64,000 bases of DNA from Styela clava. Its lineage: Eukaryota > Chordata > Ascidiacea > Stolidobranchia > Styelidae. The DNA is taken from assembly GCF_964204865.1 (NCBI RefSeq), contig NC_135256.1, forward strand, positions 18,815,703-18,879,702, read 5' to 3'. The translations under genes were made by a program, and so were the position numbers. Shown in pieces: positions 23,801-36,417 of this stretch. Each line of letters opens with the position of its first letter. Position 1 is the stretch's first letter. The notes beneath the pieces are model-generated. The model was not told where the DNA came from, did no database searches, and was given only the letters and a program-made list of their open reading frames with translations.

Positions 23801-24565
23801 ATGGACGGAGGCATGGAAAGTATATATAATTTAATTCCTATGAAAATAGAAAAACCTCCTAAGCCGCCCCGATATGAGTCGAAATTTCGCACGACAGTTA
23901 AAGACGAAACTAAACAAAACAGGTCTCCGAACAAGACTATGGGACCAGCAAAAGTTGATGTTCCCACACCTGGCGAATTTCTGAAAAAGAGATCTGGAGA
24001 GCCCCAGTTACCAGATAGGAAAGATCTTTTTTTTGATGACAAAGTTGGTCGCAAGCCACCAGTTCCAAGGAAAGATGACAAGCCTTTGATGGGTATTCGC
24101 ACAAACAAAAATTTTATAAATACAAATGCTGTTGAAAATATAATGTCCGTACCTAAAAAGCCTGTGCCAAAATATGTTGACACAAGGTGGGGTGATAATG
24201 GCCTCCTCGAACACTCCGGTTTGGTTCCAAAATATACAAAAAAGAATGACTATGGCACAGTTCCTGAATATTTGAAAAAACGAAATGAAGAAACCCGTCG
24301 AGCGCAAGAAGAGTATGATCATTATATACGTGAACGGATGCGACAGGGTGCAATGAAACAATTGACTGATGAAGAACGGGATGGAATAATTGGCGGTCTG
24401 AAAAAGAACTGGGAAGAACTTCATCATCAATATCAAGGATTGTCGGTTGTTACAGACACTGCACCAAAGAAGAATCGTAAAGAACGAATGGAGGCTGAAA
24501 TGAAACAACTCGAAAGAGACATTGAATTGATTGAACGGCATAAAATTATATACATTGCTAACTAA
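23801..24565 (+). CDS. ENKUR: enkurin, ciliary doublet protein (single exon)
   Basis: Enkurin was described as a TRPC-channel-binding sperm adaptor and is now placed among the microtubule inner proteins of ciliary doublets. The frame gives 254 residues, close to the human 256, in one exon. Residues 1-30 have the start typical of the family, with ESIYNLIP and the proline-rich KPPKPPRYESKF, which fits an SH3-binding site. The middle has PTPGEFLKK and the basic stretch around VPRKDDKP. The C-terminal enkurin domain (about residues 145-254) has PKYTKKNDYGTVPEYLKKR, LTDEERDGIIGGLKKNWEEL and a charged coiled-coil end with ERMEAEMKQLERDIELIERH. It is intronless here and divergent from CYB5D1. AATAAA signals on the plus strand lie at 25075-25080 and 25139-25144. 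Confidence 0.96.
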   Translation: MDGGMESIYNLIPMKIEKPPKPPRYESKFRTTVKDETKQNRSPNKTMGPAKVDVPTPGEFLKKRSGEPQLPDRKDLFFDDKVGRKPPVPRKDDKPLMGIRTNKNFINTNAVENIMSVPKKPVPKYVDTRWGDNGLLEHSGLVPKYTKKNDYGTVPEYLKKRNEETRRAQEEYDHYIRERMRQGAMKQLTDEERDGIIGGLKKNWEELHHQYQGLSVVTDTAPKKNRKERMEAEMKQLERDIELIERHKIIYIAN

Positions 24566-27134
24566 CTTTGGTCAGATTATTCTTACTCATTTTCTTTTAG
24601 ACAACGCTCCACTAGTTGAAGTCAAATTTCATAATAACATTTAGGGATACTTTCTGTGAAATGTTATCTACAGAGTTCTATTTACTTCTACCTTTACGGG
24701 GAAACCAAATTTAAATATTTCGCACCTGGTTTAACTTTATTTACTTTTTAGGATTTGTCTCAAGTTGTTTTTAAATATCTGAATTCTTCCATGAATTTAT
24801 TACTTGTAAGAGTACTTTTATGCTTAATAAGTGCCTTAATATATGTATTCCACAATTTCTTCAAAAACTGCAAAGCTGTTTAACTATGTACAGTACTTGT
24901 CCACTGTTTTTCAAATTATATAAAGTCACCATTATTTCTGAATTATTTACAAGCTCTATTTTATTACCGAGTTTTTCTATGCTGGAAGGATAATATTAGT
25001 CAATATGCAGCACATTGACAGCCGAGATCCCAAAGTTTGGGAATTAAGTTTGTCACCATGCTTAACAACTTGTAAATAAACGTTATTTTGTTACAATTTT
25101 GGTAGTAATTCCAATTTTTTTTTCAAATATATCTTCTCAAATAAACTGAACAAATGTTGTAGGAGTGGAAGCATTGGCAACTTATGCTCAAAACAAATGT
25201 AGGTGCAAGTTTGAAGTTGCTATTATAGGTTAAAGTAATACAATGCTCTCCTATACACCCAGGCTTCTTATAATTTCGAACAGCTATATTTTATTTGCAA
25301 TTCTGACGTCGAGATAAGATTAATATCAAATTTGCTAAGTTGGATAGCCTTTGATTGGTACATTCTTGATTGAAAGCCTTAGTCTCACGAATTGACTAAA
25401 TTTGCCATGCTCGAGTGCTTTAAGCAAGTTCTAGAAATGGTATTATGTCTGTCTGAAACGATTAGGTAGGCAGTTTCTTAAAGCTAACACCCATAAGAAA
25501 AATGAATCCAAATTGTGTAATTTCTCATGTTCTCTTTGGCCTTGGACTTACTCTATCATGGAAAACAAGAAGATTTATAAAACATTACAGTGATATCATT
25601 GTGTTTAGACATTTTATTAGCACAATTACCATATACTTTCATGACCGATATGCAGAAAATAACACATTTTTCGGAGAAATTGTAATTACCAATATGCCAA
25701 ATTCGAGGTTGAACATTTTGTAAAATATGTGATAACCACGATGAAACGACAAACACAAAATTGAAAGATACTGAACTAGTAATACATAACAATTATATAT
25801 ATTAAGCATAATATTAAGTGTATATAAATGAGATGCCCATTTCCACTACGGCTTTGGAGGAAAATGGAGCAGGAGGAAAATGGAGCAACAACCATACAGC
25901 AAATCAAATATTTCAATCATATGATTAACCATCCATATAACAAATGAACGTAAAATAATTTATAGGAAACAGATGGTGCTAGCTAGAGAATTCCAGATTT
26001 TAAAAAACTTAGGAAGTAAATATTTAGTCTAGAACTAGATGTTAGTTAGGTTATGTGAGATTAACAATCTAACTAATGTTAATGACCTTATCCTCACCCA
26101 AATAACTTATCCCTCAATATTCTGTATAATTCACATATAGAAAACGATAATAATACATTTTTCTCATAAATTGCCCCCAATGGAATATTATTTATCGCAG
26201 ATATTTATTCTTTCCTCAGTAAAAAGCCAAATCAATTTTTCAAAACAATGATCATTCTGTTCTCACCAACACAAATGAGAAAGCAGAGGGATGAATCTAT
26301 TATCATTTGACACCAAACCATACCAATGAACTGTTAAATGGAACTTTGTGCCAATGAGGCTCTAGCAATAAAGTGAAAGAATTATATTATAAATAGTTAC
26401 AGACAAAAGCTAAATTGTGCAAAAATGGAATTAGCTCTAAGTGGCTTCTATGAAATAGAATTACACACATTTTCAGGGTCTGTAAGTTTTCTTTGGGGAC
26501 ACAAGGACGAAATATACCATGAGTTACAAGAACCCATAAATAAAAATTCCACTAGTCTCCTCATTTCACCGAGACGTATGGTAATTACTATTTAAAAAAG
26601 GTAGCTAAAAATACAGCAGGTGAAATGGATGACCAAGAACATTATCTATAAATATCATAGATATCGAGGTGAATCGGGTATAAACAATGAATTTGAAGCC
26701 CTTCTTTAAAACAGCAGCATTCAGTAATGACAAGCATTTATTGCGCCAAAATGTGGAAATGACATTGTTGAACAAAAAACTTGTTACAGCCTTCAATAAG
26801 AATTATTTTCTATTGGGATAATGATTACTTTGAAAATACAGCCCAGGTGGGAGCGAGCAGTCATTGATAAAACATTCTTGGCCAAACAAGACAAATAGAA
26901 GAGTACATCAGTTGATAAAAAATGCAGTACAGTTGACAAGAAAAGGTTGAAAACAACATCATCATATGTACACCAGAGCAAAACTTGTCTTGTTTATATG
27001 AACAAACTTGTCGCATTCGAATGAGTCCGTTTAACACACAAAATACAGATAGATAGGTGTGTTTTAGTTCTTAACAAGAAAGAAAGACAACATTGTTGTT
27101 GGTGTTGGTTCCATCTTATACATGAAAACGTTGA
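24566..27134. other. 3' flanks of ENKUR and VAMP, no coding gene seen
   Basis: AT-rich sequence between two convergent genes. The left part should hold the ENKUR 3' UTR and the right part the VAMP 3' UTR (minus-strand AATAAA near 26735 and 26204). The short open frames on both strands show no family similarity. Confidence 0.5.
25075..25080 (+). terminator. candidate polyadenylation signal of ENKUR
   Basis: AATAAA about 510 bases after the ENKUR stop. A second AATAAA follows at 25139-25144. I did not check for earlier variant signals in detail. Confidence 0.45.
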
Positions 27135-30100
27135 TTATTGGCTGGTCACTACAGAAACTGAAAGACAAAAAATTCTTTGTTAAAACGAAGCACTGGCTTC
27201 CTACAGTAGACTTATCAACATGATTTTTCTTCTGTCATCACAGCACTATAATTTTTTTTATATGCCTCAATAAAAAGTCAAAAAAACTTGAACAAAGGAG
27301 AACTAAACTCACTTGAATGGCATTTTAAGTTAACTACTGACATGCCAGAAAAGAAGATATATCAGCAGTATTTGTCAAGAATGTTATAAGATATCAGAAT
27401 TAATGCAAAAATTGACACGATAAACATAAATTATCACTGATATTGAGTGGATGAGTTAGTTTTTCAGCAAAATATGTAATAAGGTTAGACTTGGTTATAC
27501 TTTAGGGAAGTAGTATTGAAATTTTTTTTAAGTGGGTTTGTATCTAGGCTAATGCAATAATCACAAAAAGCATGATTGAATGAAGAAAATTAATCCAAAA
27601 CATCCAATACCTGGTCATATCACACTTTTCATTTGGTAGAAAAGTAAACTGAAGAAAGCAAAAGCAGCGTGAAAAGAAAAGGCAAAATGCAAATCAATGT
27701 TGTTAGTTACATACAGTTAAACGATTAGGTGATAGTCTTTGCAGACTAGTTAATTTATGAATGGTCCGTGCCTTCTCGAACATAATATTAATGATTATAA
27801 TTCTATATCTTAGAGTGCCATGCTAAAGCACACAAAGTATATAAAAAATCCATCCCTTGATTAAGAACATAGCATACTATAATTAAATAAGGAAGTGATA
27901 CATGATTCAAAGAGGATGGAAGATGATTCGTTCATGCAACGGAAAAACGAAAGACATGCATGTATGGTGGACAGAGTGTGCAAACGTGCAGAACAGTGGT
28001 TTGCATTAACTTAATAAATTTATTTACATATGTAACCAATTTTCATTGACGTATGTATCTAAACTGGAAAACGACTAAAAATGTGCAGAATAGTATTTTC
28101 ATCAGCTTTTGTGCATATTCCGGCGAAAAGATTTGTTTGATAACATATTGTATTTTCATCAAAATGTGTCATATTAATCATTTTATTAGAGTTCTTATAA
28201 ATATGCTAAAATGTATTCATGATTGAACATGCTTTATGTATCAGTTTCTAATGCTTTGCTTTCAGTCCAATATTTGAATTGCACATATTTGTAGATACAC
28301 TCCTAACTCATTATAAAAATCAATACACTAACCAATGTGTATTATCAATTGGGAAGAGGGATTTCGGTTCCAAAATAAACCAGGTTAACGTTTTCGACCC
28401 ACGAGAAACCGCATTCCCTACTGCTATAAGAGAAAAACCTTTTGCCAATCGATGATGACCTGTCCAAAACCGGTCGATTCACATTTCAAGTCGAGTATGA
28501 AATGTCAAATCTCGAGCGAATTGTTCAACACTCCCGGGAACGTAGAATTCTTTGGCGCGATAAGTATGAGTCACGTGTCACGTCACGATATTGAGCATTG
28601 ATCAGGCGACGGCAAGCAAGCGGGCGACGGACGATACTGTCGGTAGTTCATTACAAATTCTTAGTTGGAATTGAATGACTCAATGATAACACCGACCAAA
28701 TATATTACAAATATTCTCGACGAACTCTTGCCCGTCAACTAAGATCGAAATGTCACGCGGGAGCAAACTAACCGCTTGGATTTTATATTACAAAACTCAA
28801 AATAAATTAGGTTTTTCGGACAAGATATGTTTACAAAAGTTTATCTTTTTGTCTAGATAACTTAAGTAATAAGAGCCTCGACGCAACGCCTTTCGTAAAC
28901 AAAGTTATTCATCGAATGTTTAATAGTTCTTATTCTAACAAAGTTGAACATTCCTCACCAGAGTTCAAGGAAAAAAGGATAGCGATATTCAACGAGGAGG
29001 GAAAAAACGATGAACTGCCGGGGAGGGATTGAGACTTGCGATATTGACATATTGATTTATGGGCGGATGCGTTACACCAAATGCCGACAAGCACATCTGC
29101 CGCCGGCTGCGAGCGATGTAATGCATTTTTTATTCCCAGCTGCTTTTCGCAATAAAACATCGACGGAAATGACATTGTTATTAATATAACAGCGGAAGAT
29201 AATTTACGATGGTAAGTTGTGCGGAATACAATCGACCACATCCATAGGAGTTGTGACAAATTCCGCCGAAAACGGGTTTCAGGATCGTTTGCCGTCCATC
29301 GATAATTGTAATTTTCACCATTTATGAAATAATATGATCATTTTAAACGCACTGTCGAACATTTTATTCTCAATCGGCGTTTTCATAGCAGCTTTTGCAT
29401 GTAGCCTTTGTTTTTCACGCGAAAACAGACGACGCTGAGTCAAGTTATTGAACTGAGAATACCGACTGGCTATGAAATATTCATGTTACTCCGTCCAGTG
29501 CGCGGACCGACTGCCAGCTTAAAACAGGGTTTTATAGCAGTCGCTTTGGCTACTGCATTCAAATAGCAAATCAATGCGCTGTAATATTCGGCAACAATTT
29601 CTGTGCCAGAACAAAAGGACAGTATTTTGGTATTACAATTCCAAAACTATTTTTCGGTTGAAACCTCTTATTCAACAATTATTGATACATTGTAAGTTGC
29701 TACATCTTCTCAATAAAATTTTGATACATGTACATAATCTACATTTATAGGCTAAATATCAGTTATATTATTAATATAATATTATTATAATATTATTAAT
29801 CATTGTACAGTATTTATGAGAGCTTTGCTCCTTACACAAAAAGATATCTTGTTTTTGGATTGTAGCACAATAATATCAAATATCTCATCCTAATAGATGT
29901 AAAATTCATATGTTTCTACTCCGTTATTTGATATCTCTCATGTATTTCCCTGCTCGAAATACACTCATATGAGCAAGTGATGCGGGATTGAACCCAAGTA
30001 TAGACTCAAACATTAAACGGCTACCTAATAAAGAAGCAGACAACGATAGAATGAGGCAGCTTGGAGGAATTGTTGTTTCTACTGGTGTGTAATATAGTGT

Positions 30101-33100
30101 TATACTAGAAAAAAGCATGCATGCGAAAAGAAAATAGAAAAGACACCCAAACATGCAATGAACGCCTTAATCTGCAAAATATTTAAAATTATCAAATTAC
30201 TAATATTTTTTTCTCATACTCACCTATGATAATAATAAGTATCGCTAAAATAACAACAATCAAAATGGCCCACATCTGAAAAAGACACAAAACATTTATC
30301 AACATTGATATTTGCAAACACACAAGACAAAATAAAAAGCAAATAATGCAAGCAGAAATTTTGAAACAGTCGAATTATACAATGAGATCCAAAATAGTAT
30401 ACAGTATCGATCAAAATAGGAATATACTAGCAATGGAGACTTGGCTTTAATGCACTTACACTAGTGCCTAATGTTACAAAAATTTAGAAAGGAAAGAAGT
30501 TGTTCAACTGGCTTAGATCATTCAAGATTTTGTGTAGACACAATTTGGCAAGAACAAGCCAGTCAAATGTCAGCTGTTTAAATCTATCAGTAGTTGGCCA
30601 AATGCTTTCAAAATTTCTGGATACATTCCCGAGCACAAATGATAGTAATTGACATTTCCTTTAAGCACTGATACATTGAAAAAAACATTGTTGATAACAG
30701 GAGAGCTATCAACAAGAGTAAATAACTGACTAGCTTTCCATGCTCACACCACATTCACTTGGACAAATACGAATGCCACTTCTATTTGGCAATTGAAAGT
30801 ACTTACTAACGATAATCGCGATAATAATTATGATAACAACTGAGAGCATGATAATCATCTGTGAAAAACAAGGGATTTTCAAAAAATGTTGGAGTCAGAA
30901 CAACTGAAAATAACAGTTATTAAGCGACTAATAAGTATGGTGATATTTGCATGCTTTCTACAAAATATTCCATACTGTAGTCCTCATGAAATACTGCAAC
31001 TTGAAAAGTGAATTCACATTCTAAATGTTTAAATCATACCCACAGAAAGAGAAAATCTATGTTAAATTCACTTACACTATAGATTATTATGATATCATAT
31101 TCTCAGAATAGTAAATTATTTGTAAAATTTAAATAAACATGTTGCGTGAATAAACAGAAGCAAATTATTCAATGAACAAATAGAGAAGTGAAACAAGATA
31201 TGGAAACATCTTATCATGTGCTTATTCATTATTCAAAATTTTTGTTTCAATGTAAAATGCTTAGTCATGTAGTATAAATGTAAAATACAGGTCACAATCA
31301 TATGATCATAAATATATTTTGATGTATGCAATTGTTTACTTTAATTGTATGCATGGTTATAATAGAATAAAAATCATATGTCATATCTTTGTTTGCAAAC
31401 TTGATAATATATGGAAATACACACGTAAAAAGCCAACTACATATTTCTGTGATAAAGTTCATGAAAAACATTACAATGTTGATCATTATTGGTCTCGTAT
31501 TTCCATCCTATGAGCAAATATGTTGTCCAAAGTAAAGACAATCTCCATTGATAACATATATTTGGTTTGCAAACTTTGTTGCTCAAATCCAGTATTCAAT
31601 TTCAGGACATACTATCACTCAACATTGATAGAAACAATTTTAGTATTTATTCGAAACTTATCAATAAATTGATTCAATATACCTTGCAGTTCTTCCACCA
31701 ATATTTTCTCTTGAGTTTTGCAGCTTGTGTCTCAAATTGTGAAGCTCCTTGTTGTAATGCATCTGCTCTGTCATCTAATTCAGATAATTTTTGATCTCTC
31801 TCCAAAACTTTGTCAACATTTGTCCTCATAATATCTACCACCTATATTAAAGATAAAACCATTATTTGTCTGTTGCTGGAAGGAAGAGTAGCAGTAGCAC
31901 AAAAATTGTGATAGTGTCCAAATGAAGTAGTTGAATCATATTTGAATAAGTCTCAAACCAACAAACCATATAAATCATGGAATAGACTTTTTTTATATAT
32001 CAGAAAATATATTACATTTCTACTGAATTTGGTTTTAAAACCAAAACTAAAATAATATAATCTGGAGATGTTTGTTTAATCTAGCCCACCGTGAAAAAAC
32101 CACAAAATTGAAACTTGCCATATTCAGAAAACCGAAGCACGATAGAGTCAAGATAACATAAAACTTAGCATAAACACTCATATGATAAACACACTATTCT
32201 ATGGCAATTCAAACCTCATCAACTTGTGCTTGAGTCTGTTGCAGCCTTTTGCTTGATGGTCCCCCTGTTGGAGCGGAGTCAGTACCTCCATACGACCTTT
32301 TAATAAAGAAAAATATTTAACTCAAAAAAATATTACTAAAAATACATTACTGAATATTTATTAAGTGACCAAATTAAAATAAAATAAAATAGAATAACTC
32401 ACTGGTTAATATTGTTTGATAACATGTTTCCACTTAGGGTAGCATTGTAAGAAGGTAAGGAAACAGAAATGAAATTTCATAACAGTATAATATATAGTAA
32501 TTTCAACAAATTTATATTCATTCAAATAGTTATTTTTAACAACAAATTTCCCAGGAATAAATAAATGTATGCTTCAGGAAAATTTGAAACCAATTTGAAA
32601 CCGTTCGTTGATTATAGCGTAACTAAAATTGAATTACTCATTTAATCACATACGATCATAACCAAATTGTTGTCAAAAAAAAACTGAAGTTGGACTAAAT
32701 TACTCTTCAATAAAACATATAAAGTAACCCCTTTAAAATAACTGTCCTGTGATAAAGGATTTTTATTAATGAATCAATATAAAATATTACAATGAAATTG
32801 GATTGATTATATAGATTTGTGGAAACTGCCATTGATGACATATGGAAGAGAAAGCATAATTTCAGAACTACCAGTTCAAAAATCTTTTTTCATAATCAAT
32901 GAGAATCAATACATGAAGTTATCATCATATGGGCCCAATAAAATCAATGCAATGCCAGAAGCAATCAATCAATAAGGTAATTAAAAACCTTATGATCAAA
33001 ATTTGACTGCATTTGTCAAAATAAAATTTCAAAAAATAGGAATCATGGAAATGACATATGAATGCTGATACAAATCAAACTAAAACAAGTTCATATTGAT

Positions 33101-33554
33101 GAATGAATTATGATATTGCCTCGATAATATTACATGATGACATGTGAGCATATGTAAATATAATTGAAACATTTAGGTATAATAAACATTCAGTTATACT
33201 TCAAAATAAAAATTCTTGGTCCAATTGAGTTAATTAACCACATGCATAGACATAAAAGACATCCTATTTCCTATATCAATTCAGATTTTGAAGCATAATT
33301 TCAAAATTGTGTTAGGAATTGTACATTTAGCCAAATCCAATTCCAATAGTATAGCATTGTATATTGTACAATGAAAAATTTTATGCTTGATATCTGCTAT
33401 AAATTTCAATTCCATGTTGCAGAAAAGAAAAGGATCACGCACACATACATCACAATCACGTTGAAAATTAAAAAAAAATAACAAATTAAAAATTAAAGTT
33501 ATCAACATCAATTTATTTTTACCTTTCACTGGGGACAGGCTGGTAGTTTGCCAT
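27135..33554 (-). CDS. VAMP2: synaptobrevin/VAMP v-SNARE with alternative transmembrane exons
   Basis: This is a vesicle SNARE that zippers with syntaxin and SNAP-25 to drive membrane fusion. Minus-strand exons are 33523-33554 (ATG 33554), 32403-32432, 32215-32296, 31683-31841, one of two alternative exons (30807-30858 or 30224-30275), and 27135-27157. Phases agree throughout and give 125 residues. The exon at 31683-31841 encodes most of the SNARE motif, nearly identical to vertebrate VAMP2: [21 protein letters not shown] with the zero-layer Arg in VLERD, then [21 protein letters not shown], then YWWKN. Each alternative exon supplies a hydrophobic anchor. The last exon adds a short end, VSVVTSQ or ISVVTSQ. 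It was chosen for its strong acceptor (ttttttgtctttcag), correct phase, and the LIIIIV match to VAMP2 when joined to exon B. It is the least certain exon. Orthology to the VAMP1/2/3 group is clear, but one-to-one identity with VAMP2 is not. Confidence 0.9.
27158..30223. other. VAMP last intron, with a less AT-rich core at ~28.4-29.5 kb
   Basis: The intron is about 3.1 kb. Between about 28,400 and 29,500 the GC and CpG content is clearly higher than around it, and there are E-box and CRE-like words (gtcacgtgtcacgtcacg near 28,570). A 109-codon minus-strand frame at 28930-29259 has no recognisable similarity. An alternative acceptor at 30152 (tattttgcag) would end the protein after a single residue and could be a second 3' end. 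Confidence 0.4.
30224..30275 (-). CDS. VAMP alternative transmembrane exon B (52 nt)
   Basis: Acceptor tctttttcag and donor gtgagtat flank a 52-base exon encoding [17 protein letters not shown]. It has the same length and phases as exon A. When spliced to the last exon at 27157 it gives LIIIIV, as in vertebrate VAMP2. Inclusion of both A and B would add 104 bases and break the frame. Confidence 0.8.
30807..30858 (-). CDS. VAMP alternative transmembrane exon A (52 nt)
   Basis: Acceptor tttttcacag and donor gtaagtac flank a 52-base exon. It starts in phase 0, ends with one base of a codon, and encodes [22 protein letters not shown] residues. It has the same length and phases as exon B, so either one fits between the SNARE-motif exon and the last exon. 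Confidence 0.8.
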
Positions 33555-34531
33555 TGTCTATTCTTGATATTGAATTGTGTAAGCTACCAAGTCATGGCCA
33601 CAAAAATATGAAGTGTTATGGCTTGAAATAATGGTAAAAATGATATTTAAATCAAAAGGAATTCCAGAAGTGGAATTGAATCTAAATGCATCCTCACCCT
33701 TAGATGTGTATACAATGCGATAGAAGTTAAAACGGTCGCAAACTATATCCTGTGCCATACATATTTTTCTTATATAAGCATACTTCTTACTTAAGAAATA
33801 ACATGAATTCATATTACTCATACCATAAATTAAATATAAGGATATTACATAATTAAATCATAGAAATACTAATATAGTATAATATTTATGATAATGAAGG
33901 TTTTAAATGATGAAGCAATGCAGGAATAAAGTTAGTATGGATGAGATATTATATTTCATTTCACTTCAATAAATTACACCATTTTCCTTGTCCACCCAAA
34001 TTTCAATTACGCTGTCCTTATGCTGTTGTCATTTTGAGAGCAATATTTATTTATGTGGTAACTAGACTATCACTAGAATCGATTACAAGAATAGATCTAC
34101 AGATCAGTATAACGAAAAATTATTTAATATGAGAATCCAGATTTTTAATTGTAATAAAGACCCAGCCATACAAATCACAACAACATACTTAGAATATGAA
34201 AGCAATCACAACTAATTGTTGAAGTTGTAAGTTCAGTTTTCTAAAATTTATTGTCACAAATTCAATTTGATACGTACCGTACCCGCTACCTACCATTCAT
34301 TGATTTAGCTATACAAATTTTAATGCAACTGACTAACAATACAAAAAAAATAAATGAAAGAAAATAAAGATTTCTATTGATTGTTTAATAAAGACATAAG
34401 ACTGAATCAAAAAAAATTTGGCATCAGGGACTCAGGGAGACACGGACTTATTTATTATTCTGAAATAAAATAAATCAAATTCGAAATTAACTTGATCATT
34501 GAAATACAAATAAAATAATTTGGATACTCAC

Positions 34532-34600
34532 ATTTTGGTTGTTGTTGAAGTTTAAATATCAAGATAAATAGCTGCAGGGCTTCCAAATAGACTGTTTTTG
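34532..34600 (-). promoter_or_regulatory. possible 5' UTR exon of VAMP
   Basis: A good donor (AAAAT|gtgagtat) on the minus strand at 34532, about 1 kb upstream of the VAMP start codon exon, suggests a non-coding first exon. The exon's 5' limit is unknown. The acceptor before the ATG exon would be aatag near 33558, which has a weak pyrimidine tract. Confidence 0.35.
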
Positions 34601-35904
34601 AACCACTTCGGGTAATGATCTATTTCCAAAGATCAATTCAGTCAACAGGAATATAAAATATTTATATCAGCAAGCTGGTTATGCAATGCCTAATAACCTA
34701 CAATACCTATGAAAAAATGAAACAATTTTTGAGACACTGAACCCTTTTGTCGATAGCTAAATAAACCTTATATTGTATTCTTTTAGAACTAACATCTTCT
34801 ATTCCTATACAGACAAACAGAGTGAAGTTATCAGCTCTCCATTTCTACTCATCATTTCAAACTGCACTGCAGCCAACAGATGAGCACAAAAGCGAAAGCC
34901 ATATTGATTTATTGATTTCCAAAATTGCACTTGCTTTATTACAATTTACTGATTTACATTTAACAACAAAAGTTTTTACGACAGTTGCACAGAACAATAT
35001 AATAAAAAAAAATTGAACTTGGCTAAAAAGACACTATACAAATATTATAATCAAGACAAATAAAAATTTAATATCTGAAAGGATTTTTTTCACGCAATCT
35101 AATCTCATCCAACATAAGACATAACAGCATAATAGGAAATGAAATACCATTTGACAATATATTTCTTTTTCATATTGATTAATTTTACATTTTTAAACAT
35201 TCGCTGTATGAAAAATAGGAAACATAAACATGCATACAGCAGTAGTTATAGTAGTAAAATTTCAAAGCAAAAAATGTGAAGAGCAAAATTATAGCATGAT
35301 ATCAGCAACATTGATGCTTAATTACTCCATTGACTGTTGATTAATAGTGGTTTGTAATAAGATAAAGTAGACTATATTGTGCCAATCGCATTTGAGCAAA
35401 CAGCCTCTCTTTTGTTTGGGTGAGGCATCTATCTGTCTATACTCTCGCAAAGTAGAAGTTTTTCGTATGTTGTTCAGGATTTTTGCACAATAGTACCAGA
35501 GATTAAGTATTGAACAGGAAGAACATGTTTAGTTCTCAGATTTCAATAAAAGGTTTCGGAAAATGAAGACTCTTTATCAATTAAAAGTTAGTTCAGAACT
35601 AATGTTGGATAAAAGTGACTGGGTGATGATAGTTTCAAATCTTCCACCACTTTTTGGGGTATTGTATACAGCCAGGTAGTGCTACAAGTACTTCTATTGG
35701 GTTTAGTTCAACAATTTTGGCATATGTCATTCCTTACTCCCATCTGATTATGTCATCCAAAAATTACATCACTACAACGTCACAGTGATGTAATAATGAT
35801 GTCTGACAAAATATACAGACGGTCGTTCAAAACGTGCAGACAATGCAGAATTTTAGGATTATTGGATTGGGAAGATTAAACTACTGACTAATAACTTCGT
35901 ACTT

Positions 35905-36050
35905 ACTAGCTGGTGGTTGGCGAGGAGTCCAGCAATCCTCTCGCACATAACCATCCCTGCATGGGATTCGAACCTGCGAACCCACGCAGAGTAATTAGAG
36001 GTGCGGTGGCGAGCGTACTCCTAACGCTTAGCCCGTTGAGCCACACCGCA
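35905..36050 (-). mobile_element. tRNA-derived SINE
   Basis: Read on the minus strand from 36050, the head is tRNA-like. The A box TGGCTCAACGG is at 36043-36033 and the B box GGTTCGAATCC at 35974-35964, both perfect consensus matches. The B box begins at about position 77 rather than about 52, and no seven-base acceptor stem closes, so this is not a functional tRNA gene. A short body with gaggattgctggactcctcg follows. Related fragments are at 17540-17820 and 44040-44165. Confidence 0.75.
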
Positions 36051-36380
36051 TAACTTAGGCACTTTTCAATATCTAGCCCCAATCTGAATTTCATGGCCTT
36101 TTCCACAAGAAATCAGGCGTACAGACAACGACGTGCAAGTCCAGAAATCCCTGCTTGCAATCAGTGACTGCTGGACTGCGGCACGCCAAACTTCTGAGCC
36201 AGCGTGCAAACTTACCGTACTGAAACCACATAAAAGCCTAGATTCTTAACGTGCAACTGACAGAATGTATAAAATTATTTAATCGGAACAATCCAACTGC
36301 AGAACAGGGGCTTTGATGCAGTTTTTGTATAATGCCGTTTTTTATAATATTAATATTTTTATTATATGCAGATATGTAGC

Positions 36381-36417
36381 CTACCGCAGTACCGGTACCG
36401 GTACTGATGTAACGGTA
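36381..36417. repeat. GGTACC palindromic repeat patch
   Basis: Contains tandem accggtaccggt words, the same theme as the tracts at 2623 and 2855. Confidence 0.55.

Noticed and set aside
24008..24541. 177-codon minus-strand frame opposite enkurin
   Set aside because: It overlaps the clearly conserved enkurin frame completely and has no similarity of its own.
28930..29259. 109-codon minus-strand frame in the last VAMP intron
   Set aside because: No family similarity and no fit in phase with the VAMP exons. Kept only as part of the GC-richer island.
35906..36106. 66-codon minus-strand frame
   Set aside because: It is the tRNA-derived SINE read as protein. The A and B boxes explain the sequence.
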